This document shows positions 52,229 to 61,236 of a stretch of 64,000 nt of DNA, one piece after another. The stretch spans positions 186,001-250,000 of the forward strand of contig FOSY01000001.1 in assembly GCA_900114405.1 (NCBI GenBank), written 5' to 3'. Position 1 is the stretch's first letter; every line of letters begins with the position of its first letter. Under the pieces are notes generated by a model, which had not been told where the DNA came from, made no database searches, and worked only from the letters and a program-made list of their open reading frames with translations. The translations under genes were made by a program, and so were the position numbers. Source of the stretch: Lachnospiraceae bacterium KH1T2 (GTDB lineage Bacteria; Bacillota; Clostridia; Lachnospirales; Lachnospiraceae).

Positions 52229-52301
52229 TGGGACCTACAGGGCTCGAACCTGTGACCCTCTGCTTGTAAGGCAGATGCTCTCCCAGCTGAGCTAAGATCC
52301 C
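52229..52301 (-). tRNA. tRNA-Val (TAC), second copy
   Basis: Identical over its full length to the copy at 52066-52138. It is the promoter-proximal gene of the tRNA operon. Confidence 0.96.
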
Positions 52302-52350
52302 ATATCATTTGTTTCATCGCTCTGGGTTATTCGTGCGACGCAACGTTGAT

Positions 52351-52380
52351 AATATACCACCTATTGTACATATATGTCAA
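52351..52380 (-). promoter_or_regulatory. Sigma-A promoter of the tRNA operon
   Basis: Consensus TTGACA (52375-52380), 18-base spacer, TATATT (52351-52356), preceded by an A/T-rich tract that may act as UP element. Confidence 0.8.
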
Positions 52381-52465
52381 CACTTTTTTAAAATTTTATA
52401 AAAAAAAATTTAAAAAAGTTCATACGTCCCCATAAATGCAGATTTATTCGCTCATATATACATTC

Positions 52466-52496
52466 AAAAAGGCGAAACCCTCAAAAGGATTTCGCC
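52466..52496 (-). terminator. Terminator after tpiA
   Basis: Minus-strand GGCGAAA and TTTCGCC pair and are followed by TTTTTG. It lies about 87 bases beyond the tpiA stop codon. Confidence 0.85.
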
Positions 52497-52582
52497 CTCT
52501 TTACGTATGGACACAAGTCAAGACTTACCCACAAGCCTTGCACTATTATTCAATCGGAGCTTGTACTCCAACTAAGTTAAAA

Positions 52583-53329
52583 TTAAGCGTTAACGATCTG
52601 ACCGAAATCAGCCTTAAGTGAAGCACCACCGATAAGACCGCCATCGATATCAGGCTTGCTGAGAAGCTCAGCAGCGTTGCCTGCGTTCATAGATCCGCCG
52701 TACTGAATACGTACAGCTTCAGCTGTATCTGTATCATACATAGCAGCGATGTGGTCACGGATAAGCTTACATACTTCCTGAGCCTGATCAGCTGTAGCTG
52801 TCTTACCTGTTCCGATAGCCCAGATTGGCTCATAAGCAATAACAAGTTCCTTAACCTGATCAGCTGTTACATCTGTAAGAGCCCAAGAGATCTGTCTCTT
52901 GATCCACTCAGCATATGTACCTGCCTCACGAAGAGCAAGTGACTCACCACAGCAAAGGATAGGTGTAAGACCAGCAGCGAATGCCTTCTTAACCTTCTGG
53001 TTGATAAGAATATCGTTCTCACCAAAGATATCTCTTCTCTCAGAGTGACCGATGATGATATACTTAACGCCTGCATCCTTAAGCATAGGAGCAGAAATCT
53101 CGCCTGTGAAAGCACCCTTATCTTCGATGTAGAAGTTCTCAGCACCAAGGTTTACGTTTGTGCCCTTGATAGCCTCTGCTACAGGAACGATATCGATTGC
53201 AGGTACGCAGTAAACTACATCAACTGCATCATTCTTTACGAGATCCTTAAGTGTTGCACAAAGCTCAACTGCCTGGCTTGGAGTCATGTTCATCTTCCAG
53301 TTACCAGCAATAATTCTTCTTCTTGCCAT
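52583..53329 (-). CDS. tpiA: Triosephosphate isomerase
   Basis: Interconverts dihydroxyacetone phosphate and glyceraldehyde 3-phosphate. The 248-residue protein starts [20 protein letters not shown]; catalytic lysine is in GNWKMN, His in IIGHSERRD, Glu in [15 protein letters not shown], and GGSMNAGNA and GGLIGGASL close the phosphate site. The ATG at 53327-53329 follows AAAGGAA; an upstream in-frame start adds six residues. It is the last gene of the gapA-pgk-tpiA cluster. Confidence 0.98.
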   Translation of the reverse strand: MARRRIIAGNWKMNMTPSQAVELCATLKDLVKNDAVDVVYCVPAIDIVPVAEAIKGTNVNLGAENFYIEDKGAFTGEISAPMLKDAGVKYIIIGHSERRDIFGENDILINQKVKKAFAAGLTPILCCGESLALREAGTYAEWIKRQISWALTDVTADQVKELVIAYEPIWAIGTGKTATADQAQEVCKLIRDHIAAMYDTDTAEAVRIQYGGSMNAGNAAELLSKPDIDGGLIGGASLKADFGQIVNA

Positions 53330-53379
53330 TTTTATATTTCCTTTCACTAATCACAAATCCCAGAGATAAAAGTCGTGAA

Positions 53380-53405
53380 TCTGAGAGTGTATAAGCACTC
53401 TCAGA
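53380..53405 (-). terminator. Hairpin between pgk and tpiA
   Basis: Perfect ten-base-pair stem TCTGAGAGTG/CACTCTCAGA with six-base loop in the gap between pgk and tpiA. The following TTCACGACTTTTAT is weak as a terminator, so it may instead set mRNA stability or partial read-through. Confidence 0.55.
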
Positions 53406-53428
53406 TCACAGCCTCTTCACTCTGTTTA

Positions 53429-54664
53429 TTACATATCATCAGCAGCGTAAACGCCTGGAAGCTCCTTACCCTCAAGGAACTCAAGTGAAGCACCGCCGCC
53501 TGTTGAGATGTGGCTCATCTTATCACCAAAGCCAAGGTTGTTTACAGCAGCTGCTGAATCACCACCACCGATGATTGTTGTAGCATCTGTCTCAGCAAGA
53601 GCCTTAGCAACAGCGATTGTACCATCTGCAAGTACAGGGTTCTCTGAAACGCCCATAGGTCCGTTCCAAACAACTGTCTTAGCGCTTCTTACAGCCTCTG
53701 CGAATACTTCTCTTGTCTTAGGTCCGATATCAAGACCTTCCTTACCATCAGGAATAGCATTTGACTCGCAAACCTCAACCTTAAGGTTAGGATCGTCGAT
53801 AGGATTTGGGAAACCATCAGCTACAACGGTATCTGCTGGAAGAAGGAGCTTCTTGCCAAGCTTCTCAGCCTTAGCCATCATTTCCTTACAGTAATCAAGC
53901 TTTGTATCGTCAACAAGTGAGTTACCGATGTTTCCGCCCTGAGCCTTTACAAATGTGTATGCCATACCACCACCGATGATAAGAGTATCACACTTTGAAA
54001 GGAGGTTATCGATAACTGCAAGCTTATCAGCAACCTTAGCACCACCAAGGATAGCTACGAAAGGACGAACCGGATTCTCTACAGCATTACCGAGGAACTT
54101 GATCTCCTTCTGCATAAGGTAACCAACTGCACAGTTGCCGCCCTTTTCACGAACGTACTTTGTAACAACAGCTACAGAAGCGTGTGCTCTGTGAGCAGAA
54201 CCGAAAGCATCGCAAACATAGTCATCGCAGAGATCTGCAAGTTCTTTTGCAAAAGCCTCACCAGCATCCTGTGGCTTTGTCTCTTCCTTGCCTCTGAAAC
54301 GTGTATTCTGAAGAAGAACAACGTCGCCGTTCTGCATCTCAGCTACAGCCTTTGTTGCAGCTTCGCCTGTTACGTTGTAATCAGCAACGAAGTTAACTTC
54401 CTTGCCAAGCTTCTCAGAAAGAGCTTTTGCTACAGGAGCAAGAGACTCACCCTCGTTAGGACCATTCTTAACCTTACCAAGGTGTGAGCAAAGGATAACC
54501 TTAGCGCCATCCTTCATAAGCTTCTCGATTGTAGGAAGAGCAGCCTTGATACGTGTCTCATCTGTGATCTTACCTTCCTTGAGCGGTACGTTGAAATCAC
54601 ATCTTACGAGAACTCGTCTTCCTGCTGCATTGAAATCATCAACAGTCTTTTTATTTAATGCCAT
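53429..54664 (-). CDS. pgk: Phosphoglycerate kinase
   Basis: Transfers phosphate from 1,3-bisphosphoglycerate to ADP. The 411-residue protein has the N-terminal [22 protein letters not shown] and [13 protein letters not shown] segments, the ASVAVVT and [11 protein letters not shown] hinge region, [15 protein letters not shown], and the nucleotide loops [19 protein letters not shown] and [11 protein letters not shown]. It lies between gapA and tpiA on the same strand, with a stem-loop on each side. Confidence 0.98.
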   Translation of the reverse strand: MALNKKTVDDFNAAGRRVLVRCDFNVPLKEGKITDETRIKAALPTIEKLMKDGAKVILCSHLGKVKNGPNEGESLAPVAKALSEKLGKEVNFVADYNVTGEAATKAVAEMQNGDVVLLQNTRFRGKEETKPQDAGEAFAKELADLCDDYVCDAFGSAHRAHASVAVVTKYVREKGGNCAVGYLMQKEIKFLGNAVENPVRPFVAILGGAKVADKLAVIDNLLSKCDTLIIGGGMAYTFVKAQGGNIGNSLVDDTKLDYCKEMMAKAEKLGKKLLLPADTVVADGFPNPIDDPNLKVEVCESNAIPDGKEGLDIGPKTREVFAEAVRSAKTVVWNGPMGVSENPVLADGTIAVAKALAETDATTIIGGGDSAAAVNNLGFGDKMSHISTGGGASLEFLEGKELPGVYAADDM

Positions 54665-54689
54665 GATAGGCCTCCTTTTAACTAAACAA

Positions 54690-54718
54690 GGTCCGGGGCC
54701 CTTTGTAGGCTCCGGACC
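54690..54718 (-). terminator. GC-rich hairpin between gapA and pgk
   Basis: GGTCCGG and CCGGACC form the base, with inner GCC/GGC, followed on the minus strand by TTGTTTAG. It is a poor terminator and may mark processing or partial attenuation between gapA and pgk. Confidence 0.5.
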
Positions 54719-54804
54719 TCGTCATTTTCTGTTCTATTAGAACATTACGGTCGTGCTGTTACGTTTATTAACGTTCTTACACTTTACTTCAGCGAAAGCT
54801 GGAA

Positions 54805-55833
54805 TTAGCCAAGCTCTGCGAAGTACTTGATTGTACGAACCATCTGAGATGTGTAAGAGTTCTCGTTATCGTACCATGAAACAACCTCAACCTGAGTCTT
54901 GCCATCAGCAAGTGGGCTAACCATTGTCTGAGTAGCATCGAAGAGAGAACCAAATCTCATACCAACGATATCGCTAGAAACGATCTCTTCCTCGTTGTAG
55001 CCGAATGACTCTGTAGCTGCTGCCTTCATAGCTGCGTTAACTTCTTCCTTTGTTACAGCCTTATCAACAACTGCGAAAAGAAGTGTTGTAGAACCTGTAG
55101 GGGTAGGTACACGCTGAGCAGCACCGATGAGCTTGCCGTTAAGCTCAGGGATAACAAGACCGATAGCCTTAGCAGCACCTGTGCTGTTAGGAACGATATT
55201 GCAAGCGCCTGCTCTTGATCTTCTAAGGTCACCCTTTCTCTGAGGACCATCAAGGATCATCTGATCACCTGTGTAAGCGTGGATTGTGCACATGATACCA
55301 GACTCGATTGGAGCAAGGTCATTAAGTGCCTTAGCCATAGGTGCAAGGCAGTTTGTTGTACATGATGCAGCAGAGATGATCTTATCATCAGCTGTAAGTG
55401 TCTCGTGGTTTACATTGTAAACGATAGTCTTAAGATCGTTTCCTGCAGGAGCAGAGATAACAACCTTCTTAGCACCAGCGTTGATGTGTGCCTGAGCCTT
55501 TTCCTTAGATGTATAGAATCCAGAACACTCAAGAACAACGTCTACACCGATTTCGCCCCATGGGCAGTTATTTGCATCAGGCTCTTTGTAGATCTTGATG
55601 GTCTTGCCCTTAACTGTGATTGTACCAGCCTCATCATCAGCTGTTACATCGCTCTCGTGACCGAGCTCAACATAACGACCCTGTGAAGAATCGTACTTAA
55701 GAAGGTGTGCAAGCATGTGAGGTGTTGTAAGATCGTTGATTGCTACAACTTCATAACCCTCTGCCTGGAACATCTGACGGAATGCAAGACGGCCGATACG
55801 ACCAAAACCATTAATTGCTACTCTTACTGCCAT
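54805..55833 (-). CDS. gapA: Glyceraldehyde-3-phosphate dehydrogenase (NAD+-type, GapA)
   Basis: Oxidises and phosphorylates glyceraldehyde 3-phosphate. At 342 residues it starts [17 protein letters not shown] (NAD fold), with Asp-containing AINDLTTPH for NAD preference, catalytic cysteine in [45 protein letters not shown], and [16 protein letters not shown] near the end. It heads the three-gene cluster under the promoter at 55950-55978. Confidence 0.98.
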   Translation of the reverse strand: MAVRVAINGFGRIGRLAFRQMFQAEGYEVVAINDLTTPHMLAHLLKYDSSQGRYVELGHESDVTADDEAGTITVKGKTIKIYKEPDANNCPWGEIGVDVVLECSGFYTSKEKAQAHINAGAKKVVISAPAGNDLKTIVYNVNHETLTADDKIISAASCTTNCLAPMAKALNDLAPIESGIMCTIHAYTGDQMILDGPQRKGDLRRSRAGACNIVPNSTGAAKAIGLVIPELNGKLIGAAQRVPTPTGSTTLLFAVVDKAVTKEEVNAAMKAAATESFGYNEEEIVSSDIVGMRFGSLFDATQTMVSPLADGKTQVEVVSWYDNENSYTSQMVRTIKYFAELG

Positions 55834-55949
55834 TTGAAAATCCTCCTGAAATTGAAAAATATGAATTGAATTGGTAAACTGTATTTAGTAACCATTTTTA
55901 GACTGTTAACGACGGAAGGAGTAATTCCGCTCGCTCAGTCAGCGTCTCT

Positions 55950-55978
55950 ATTGTAACTTGTCAGCATTTAAAATTCAA
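55950..55978 (-). promoter_or_regulatory. Sigma-A promoter of gapA-pgk-tpiA
   Basis: TTGAAT (55973-55978), 17-base spacer, TACAAT (55950-55955) on the minus strand. A leader of about 110 bases follows. Confidence 0.65.
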
Positions 55979-56019
55979 GACTTTTGATAAAAATTTAACA
56001 CCTGAAAGGATTTCTTTTA

Positions 56020-56829
56020 ATGATCAGATCTGATTTTCACATGCACTCAACATTTTCAACCGATGCCCGTTCAGAAATGTCAGACATGCTAAAAGCCGCT
56101 TCAGATAAAGGTTTGAAGCATATCTGTTTCACTGAGCACATGGACTGGGATAACACTTATGACGAAGGTCCGGGTGCTTTTATCCTAGACACTGAATCGT
56201 ACAAAATTCAGTACGATTTACTTTCTTCTTCATCTAAAGACCTCTCAGTCGGCTTCGGAGTCGAGCTCGGACTGCAGCCTCACCTCGTTGATTTTTGTAA
56301 TGAATACACGCATAAATATGCATTTGATTTTATAATAGGTTCATCTCATATTGTGGACAGGATCGACCCTGGTGTCGGAGGATTCTATGAAAAATTTCCA
56401 TCCGAAAAAGCCGCACATCGCAGATATTTTGAAGCAGAGCTTGAATGTATTGAAAAATTCGACTGTTTTGATGTTTATGGCCACCTTGATTATGCCTTAA
56501 GATATGGTCCTACCGCAGACAGGTCTTTTACTTATGAAGAATATTCTGATATATTGGATAAGATTCTCATGAGATTGATTGAAAAAGGCAAGGGCATAGA
56601 GATCAATTCCGGCGGATTCCGGAAAGGAATGCTTGGTCCGAACCCCGCTTTTTCCATAATCAAGCGGTATCATGAGCTGGGCGGCGAAATAATCACCGTC
56701 GGTTCCGATGCCCACCACACCTCTGAGATTGCCGCGGACTTCGACCGTGCAGAAAATGTTCTTTCAGATGCCGGCTTCCGCTACTATACTATTTTTAAAG
56801 AAAGGAAACCTGTTCAGATACCATTATGA
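56020..56829 (+). CDS. PHP-type histidinol-phosphatase family protein (HisJ-like)
   Basis: A 269-residue metallophosphatase of the PHP fold. Metal-ligand motifs appear in order: DFHMHSTFSTDA, ICFTEHMDWD, FIIGSSHIVD, DVYGHLDYALRYG and VGSDAHHTSEI. These match HisJ, which dephosphorylates histidinol phosphate, but no other his gene is near, so a different phosphate ester is possible. Translation of the acyltransferase gene starts within its stop codon (4-base overlap ATGA). Confidence 0.88.
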   Translation: MIRSDFHMHSTFSTDARSEMSDMLKAASDKGLKHICFTEHMDWDNTYDEGPGAFILDTESYKIQYDLLSSSSKDLSVGFGVELGLQPHLVDFCNEYTHKYAFDFIIGSSHIVDRIDPGVGGFYEKFPSEKAAHRRYFEAELECIEKFDCFDVYGHLDYALRYGPTADRSFTYEEYSDILDKILMRLIEKGKGIEINSGGFRKGMLGPNPAFSIIKRYHELGGEIITVGSDAHHTSEIAADFDRAENVLSDAGFRYYTIFKERKPVQIPL

Positions 56830-57926
56830 GCACAAAACACAAGGAAAAACTACCTTATCTCGACTTGATAAGAGCGATAAGTGCAGTTGCGATCGTTCTG
56901 TTTCACTACAGTTATGTTTTTTTTGAATATGCCATTCCCGGAAGGGGCACCAATTTCCTCCGATTCGGAAGCGGCGACTGGGGCGGCGTATTTGTCGCAG
57001 TCTTTTTCATGATCTCAGGCGCAGCTCTTTGGTACAATCATAATGAGCTGCTTAATTTCAAGGATATACTATTGTTTTGGAAGAAAAGATGGTTCTCACT
57101 ATTTCCATACTTTTATCTTGCATGGGCAATCATGTATATCATAAATTCAAGAAAATATGGAATTTGGAATTGGGGAGGTCCCAGAAGGAATTATCTATAC
57201 ACATTTTTCGGAATGGATGGCTATTTTTCGCATCATGGTCAGAACTACTACTGCCTCGGAGAATGGTTTCTCGGCGCAATAATCTGGATATATCTTTTTT
57301 ATCCTCTTCTTTGTTTTCTTTTCAGAAAATGCAGGTGGCCGGCAACCTTTGTACTGACATTCTGTTATATATTTAATTTATACAGAACACTTTTTTCAAG
57401 TGCTCCTGATACAAATATCTTTATTGTTTTAATTAAATACTACAACAGTCACATAACAATTTCCGACAACATGTGTCTTTGGACATGCTTTATGAATTTC
57501 TGGCTCGGGATGATCTTTATAACTTACAGAGAAAAACTTATCAGCGCTCTCACTGCTGCTATAAGTCTTGTTGTATGTCTCCCATTCCTGATTTTCGAGC
57601 TTCCAATACCGAAAATAATCAACTGCACGACTGTAGCATTTTGCTTTATAATTATGCTTGCCTTTATTTCGAAGTATACAGCCAAAAATCGCGCATTCAG
57701 TAAGGTAGTCTCTGTATTCAGCAAGTATTCTTATGGCATTTTTCTTGTTCATCATGTGATTATTTATGCAGTAATGGAAAACTTCAAAACACAGACATTT
57801 AATACACTTACCGCATATCTGTTTTTCCTGCTGCTGATACTTCTTATACTGGGTGTCGGTATGGCATTGGTAAAAGCAGTAGACCTAATGATCTCTTTTA
57901 TAAAAAGACCTTTTAATAACAATTAG
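56826..57926 (+). CDS. Acyltransferase family 3 membrane protein
   Basis: A 366-residue integral membrane protein with about ten hydrophobic segments, of the type that acylates surface polysaccharides or glycolipids. The start YLDLIRAISAVAIVLFHYSY and the loop around FFMISGAALWYNHNELL match the family; the active-site H at residue near 27 is in the LFHY motif. GLEHH-type extra motifs are absent. It is co-translated with the PHP gene by four-base overlap. Substrate is unknown. Confidence 0.85.
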   Translation: MSTKHKEKLPYLDLIRAISAVAIVLFHYSYVFFEYAIPGRGTNFLRFGSGDWGGVFVAVFFMISGAALWYNHNELLNFKDILLFWKKRWFSLFPYFYLAWAIMYIINSRKYGIWNWGGPRRNYLYTFFGMDGYFSHHGQNYYCLGEWFLGAIIWIYLFYPLLCFLFRKCRWPATFVLTFCYIFNLYRTLFSSAPDTNIFIVLIKYYNSHITISDNMCLWTCFMNFWLGMIFITYREKLISALTAAISLVVCLPFLIFELPIPKIINCTTVAFCFIIMLAFISKYTAKNRAFSKVVSVFSKYSYGIFLVHHVIIYAVMENFKTQTFNTLTAYLFFLLLILLILGVGMALVKAVDLMISFIKRPFNNN

Positions 57927-57932
57927 TACTAA

Positions 57933-58078
57933 AAAAAGTAGTTCAACCCATAGTATTGCTGTTTTTAATTAGCTGAACTTATACTAACGATGTAAATTCT
58001 TTGCTGACGAGAGTTTACATCGTTAGTATTTAGTTCAGGTTATAAAAAACAGTTATACTATCGGTCGAACTACTTTTT
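57933..58078. repeat. Giant nested inverted repeat between convergent genes
   Basis: A 146-base hairpin of about 49 base pairs in five matched blocks sharing one centre near 58005: AAAAAGTAGTTC/GAACTACTTTTT, ATAGTAT/ATACTAT, CTGTTTTT/AAAAACAG, CTGAAC/GTTCAG and a 16-base ATACTAACGATGTAAA arm. The loop is about 17 bases. It stands between the acyltransferase (+) and xerD (-) stop codons, with A or T runs at both ends, so it can serve as a bidirectional terminator. Its size and bulged form also fit a MITE or folded recombination site; see findings. Confidence 0.85.
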
Positions 58079-58079
58079 A

Positions 58080-58964
58080 TTATCTTCTTGGATGAGCATG
58101 CTCATATATACGTTTAAGCCTGTTTTGCGCGTAATTGGCATAAATCTGCGTAGTTGAAATATCTGAATGTCCCAGCATTTCCTGAACAGATCTAAGATCT
58201 GCGCCATTTTCTATAAGATGCGCTGCAAACGAATGTCTTAATGTATGAGGTGTTATATCCGTCTCTATCCTTGCTTTTTTAGCATAGTACTTTATCAATT
58301 TCCAAAAGCCCTGTCTTGACATCGGAGAGCCGGAACAATTTACAAAGAGTGTAACTTCTGACTCATTGTCGATCATAGCCTCTCTTGCTCTCGAAAGATA
58401 ATTCATAAGAGCATTCTTTGCTTCATTTCCAAAAGGTATGACCCTATCCTTATTTCCATCATGGCAATCGATATATCCCAATGCAAGATTCAGATCTGTC
58501 GTTTTTAACGAAATAAGCTCGCTTACACGAATACCTGTAGCATAAAGAACTTCGAGCATGGCCTTGTCTCGAAGATCCTTAGGCGTATCTCCTGACGGTG
58601 CCTCCAGCAATCTTACAACTTCTTCCATCGACATTATAGTAGGAACCTTTTTCTCTATCTTAGGCGCACGAAGTCCCTCAGCCGGACTGTATGCAACGAT
58701 TCCCATCTTATCACAATAATGGAAAAAAGCTTTTATCGATGCAATGTTTCTTGAAACTGTAGCGGCTGTAAAATTTTGCCTCTCCAAATAGAGCACATAT
58801 GAACCAAGATCTGTCTCAGTAACCTTAGAAACATCTGCAATTCCCTTAGATGAAAGAAATCTGATCAATTTGATCAGATCTCGTCTATATGACAACTCAG
58901 TATTGAGTGATGATTTTTTTGTATCTCTTAAATAATCTATGAACTTATCAAGAAGCTCGTCCAT
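58080..58964 (-). CDS. xerD: Tyrosine recombinase XerD
   Basis: Site-specific recombinase, 294 residues, the normal length for Xer. The N-terminal SAM-like core-binding domain (LLDKFIDYLRDTKKSSLNTELSYRRDL) precedes the catalytic domain. Catalytic residues: Arg in ATGIRVSELISL, His/Arg in HTLRHSFAAHLIENG, His in LGHSDISTTQIYANY with the nucleophile Tyr in IYANY. It probably resolves chromosome dimers at dif. No dif site was recognised in the window. It is monocistronic, 259 bases from the Nudix gene. Confidence 0.9.
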   Translation of the reverse strand: MDELLDKFIDYLRDTKKSSLNTELSYRRDLIKLIRFLSSKGIADVSKVTETDLGSYVLYLERQNFTAATVSRNIASIKAFFHYCDKMGIVAYSPAEGLRAPKIEKKVPTIMSMEEVVRLLEAPSGDTPKDLRDKAMLEVLYATGIRVSELISLKTTDLNLALGYIDCHDGNKDRVIPFGNEAKNALMNYLSRAREAMIDNESEVTLFVNCSGSPMSRQGFWKLIKYYAKKARIETDITPHTLRHSFAAHLIENGADLRSVQEMLGHSDISTTQIYANYAQNRLKRIYEHAHPRR

Positions 58965-59133
58965 CCAGTCTCACCTTCTCCGTATCTGCTCAGTACCTTT
59001 GCAGATACCTTACGTTAATAAACCTCAGAGCCACTCCCCTGAGGCGCTGTAAAACACATTATATAGATTAAATACAAGAAAATCAATTGCAAATTTTCCC
59101 TTATTTACGGGCTTCACAGGCATTTTAAGCAAA

Positions 59134-59184
59134 AATCACAACATGTCGCCTGATTGATTGAAATCATTTCAACATGTTGTGATT
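59134..59184 (-). terminator. Terminator after the aminotransferase-Nudix operon
   Basis: Thirteen-base perfect stem AATCACAACATGT/ACATGTTGTGATT with a 25-base loop that has its own inner pairing; the minus strand continues in TTTTTGCTT. Confidence 0.8.
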
Positions 59185-59223
59185 AGTTCTGTGAAAAATT
59201 TATAAATTTTTTATGTGAACCGT

Positions 59224-59763
59224 TTACGTCAACCGATATTTATTGTAATAAGCCATCAAAGACGCTATTGTCTTTGAGTCCATTATCTTTCCTTCATATA
59301 TCATATTGACAAGATCTTCTATATCATATGCTTCAAATTCCACATATTCATCATCATCAAGATGCTGCTCATGCTTTTGCAGATCAAATGCAGCATAAAC
59401 TTCAATCTTTTCAGAACAATATGCGATCGCAGTATTGATAGTGATCAAATGTTCAAGCCTTCCGGCACGATAACCTGTCTCTTCTTCAAGCTCACGTGCT
59501 GCCGCTGTATCAAAGGCTTCTCCTTCATCTCTCTTTCCAGCCGGAATCTCTGTCGTAACACGTTCAACAGCCGGCCTGTACTGATGCACCATGAGTATCC
59601 TTCCGTCTTCAAGTACTGGAACTACTGCAGATGCTCCATTATGGAGCATAATGTCATAAACCTCTTCTTTTCCGTCCGGAAAACGGTATAGATCATCACA
59701 ATATGTAAGAATATTGGATTTTCTAAGAACTTTTCTCTCTAAAAGTTCAAATTTTTCAATCAT
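59224..59763 (-). CDS. Nudix hydrolase (ADP-ribose pyrophosphatase type)
   Basis: A 179-residue protein that likely hydrolyses ADP-ribose or related nucleoside diphosphate sugars. The Nudix box GKRDEGEAFDTAAARELEEETGY is complete (GX5EX7REUXEEXGU). It starts with YDIMLHNGASAVVPVLEDGRILMVHQYRPA, typical of the NudF-like subfamily, and the helix EFEAYDIEDLVNMIYEG follows the domain. The start overlaps the aminotransferase gene end by eight bases. Confidence 0.93.
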   Translation of the reverse strand: MIEKFELLERKVLRKSNILTYCDDLYRFPDGKEEVYDIMLHNGASAVVPVLEDGRILMVHQYRPAVERVTTEIPAGKRDEGEAFDTAAARELEEETGYRAGRLEHLITINTAIAYCSEKIEVYAAFDLQKHEQHLDDDEYVEFEAYDIEDLVNMIYEGKIMDSKTIASLMAYYNKYRLT

Positions 59764-60961
59764 CGCTTAACTCTCCCAGGAATTTTTCTATGCGGTCAAG
59801 ACCTTTCTTGATCTGCTCCATAGAGGTAGCATATGAAAGACGGATATGATTCGGGAATCCAAAGTCCTGACACGGTACTACAGCAGTATCATAATCCTCC
59901 AAGAGACAATATGCAATCTCTGCTGCAGATGTAAGATCTTTTTCCCTATAATCCATACCTATAGTTTTTGTAAAATCTATAAATACATAGAAAGCACCTT
60001 CAGGTCGTGCACAATCTATATATGGCATCTTCTGAAGTCTTTCATACATATACTTTCTTCTCTCATCGAAAGCCTTGCACATTTCATTTACTGAATCCTG
60101 CGGTCCATTGAGAGCTTCGATCGCAGCAGCCTGTGCGATTGAATTTACATTAGATGTACAATGTGACTGAACAGCTGACATTCTCTTTGCAACTTCAAGA
60201 GTAGAACCTGTGTAACCAACTCTCCATCCTGTCATCGCATAGCTCTTTGAAAGACCTGAGCATGTGATAGTATGCTCATAAGCTTCTTTGCTAAGAGATG
60301 CAAAGCTTACAAATTCTTCTCCTGTATAAACAAGATTTTCATACATTTCATCTGAAACACAGAAAATATCATTTTTTACTACAAAATCTGCAATATCTTC
60401 AAGCTCTGCCTTATTATAAATAGCGCCGGTTGGGTTTGACGGATTGCAAAGGATCACTGCCTTTGTCTTAGGTGTCACTGCTTTCTGAAGCTCATTACTG
60501 CTGATCTTATAGCCATTTTCCTTCTGCCCGTATACAAATACCGGAACTCCGCCTGCAAGCTTAACAAGCTCCGGATATGAAAGCCAATAAGGAGCAGGAA
60601 TGATTACCTCATCTCCCTGATTGATAATGGCGCGAAAAACATTAGTCAAACCCTGCTTTCCACCATTAGTGATCACAATCTGATCTGGTGAATACTCAAG
60701 ATGATTAAAGCGCTTAAACTTTGCAGATACCGCCTTTCTAAGCTCAAGTGTTCCGGCTGCTGCAGTGTATTTTGTATTTCCATCATTAATTGCCTGAACA
60801 GCTGCGTCACAAATATTTTTCGGTGTTGCAAAATCCGGTTCTCCGGCTCCGAATCCAACAATATCTCTGCCTTCGATCTTAAGCTGTTTTGCCTTAGCTG
60901 TTATTGCAAGTGTTGATGAAGGTTTTACGTTAAGTGCCTTTGTAGATAATGTTAATGCCAT
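59756..60961 (-). CDS. aspC: PLP-dependent aspartate aminotransferase family protein
   Basis: Class I aminotransferase, 401 residues, probably aspartate to oxaloacetate. Markers are NGGKQGLTNVFRAII, the NPSNPTGAIYN loop, DEMYENLVYTG, the PLP lysine in CSGLSKSYAMTGWRVGY, and the carboxylate-binding Arg in FPNHIRLSYATSM. The opening GFGAGEPDFATP is typical of the family. Its promoter is at 61049-61077, and it is followed by an overlapping Nudix gene. Substrate range beyond aspartate is not decided by sequence. Confidence 0.92.
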   Translation of the reverse strand: MALTLSTKALNVKPSSTLAITAKAKQLKIEGRDIVGFGAGEPDFATPKNICDAAVQAINDGNTKYTAAAGTLELRKAVSAKFKRFNHLEYSPDQIVITNGGKQGLTNVFRAIINQGDEVIIPAPYWLSYPELVKLAGGVPVFVYGQKENGYKISSNELQKAVTPKTKAVILCNPSNPTGAIYNKAELEDIADFVVKNDIFCVSDEMYENLVYTGEEFVSFASLSKEAYEHTITCSGLSKSYAMTGWRVGYTGSTLEVAKRMSAVQSHCTSNVNSIAQAAAIEALNGPQDSVNEMCKAFDERRKYMYERLQKMPYIDCARPEGAFYVFIDFTKTIGMDYREKDLTSAAEIAYCLLEDYDTAVVPCQDFGFPNHIRLSYATSMEQIKKGLDRIEKFLGELSDD

Positions 60962-61048
60962 TTCAATATTCTCCTCTTTACCAACCGCCTACCGTATTGT
61001 CGTCCGTGTGTAGTGTACTTTTGTCCGTACTGCGTGTACACTTGTATA

Positions 61049-61077
61049 ACTATACAACAGCATTCGACTTTTTTCAA
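61049..61077 (-). promoter_or_regulatory. Sigma-A promoter of the aminotransferase operon
   Basis: TTGAAA (61072-61077), 17-base spacer, TATAGT (61049-61054) on the minus strand. GTGTACAC palindrome (61034-61041) lies just downstream of the -10 box. Confidence 0.65.
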
Positions 61078-61207
61078 CACCCAAACTCAAAAGTTTGTGC
61101 TCTTCTTGTAATTATCATCCCGCTGTGATAATTTATAACGAGAGCAAAATTGCGTGTTTTATGCACTTTTGGACTTTCGTATTCAAAAATACAATTATTT
61201 AAAAAGT

Positions 61208-61224
61208 TTGGCATACAATGCCAA
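61208..61224. promoter_or_regulatory. Palindrome in the coaX leader
   Basis: TTGGCAT-ACA-ATGCCAA is a perfect seven-base inverted repeat 12 bases ahead of the coaX start codon and overlapping the sequence before GGAGG. It may be an operator or a small hairpin that limits ribosome access. No regulator is known for it. Confidence 0.5.
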
Positions 61225-61236
61225 CATGGAGGATTT

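Noticed and set aside
57933..58078. CRISPR repeat or phage att site
   Set aside because: There is one palindrome only, no spacer array and no phage genes nearby; a mobile or recombination role stays open under findings.
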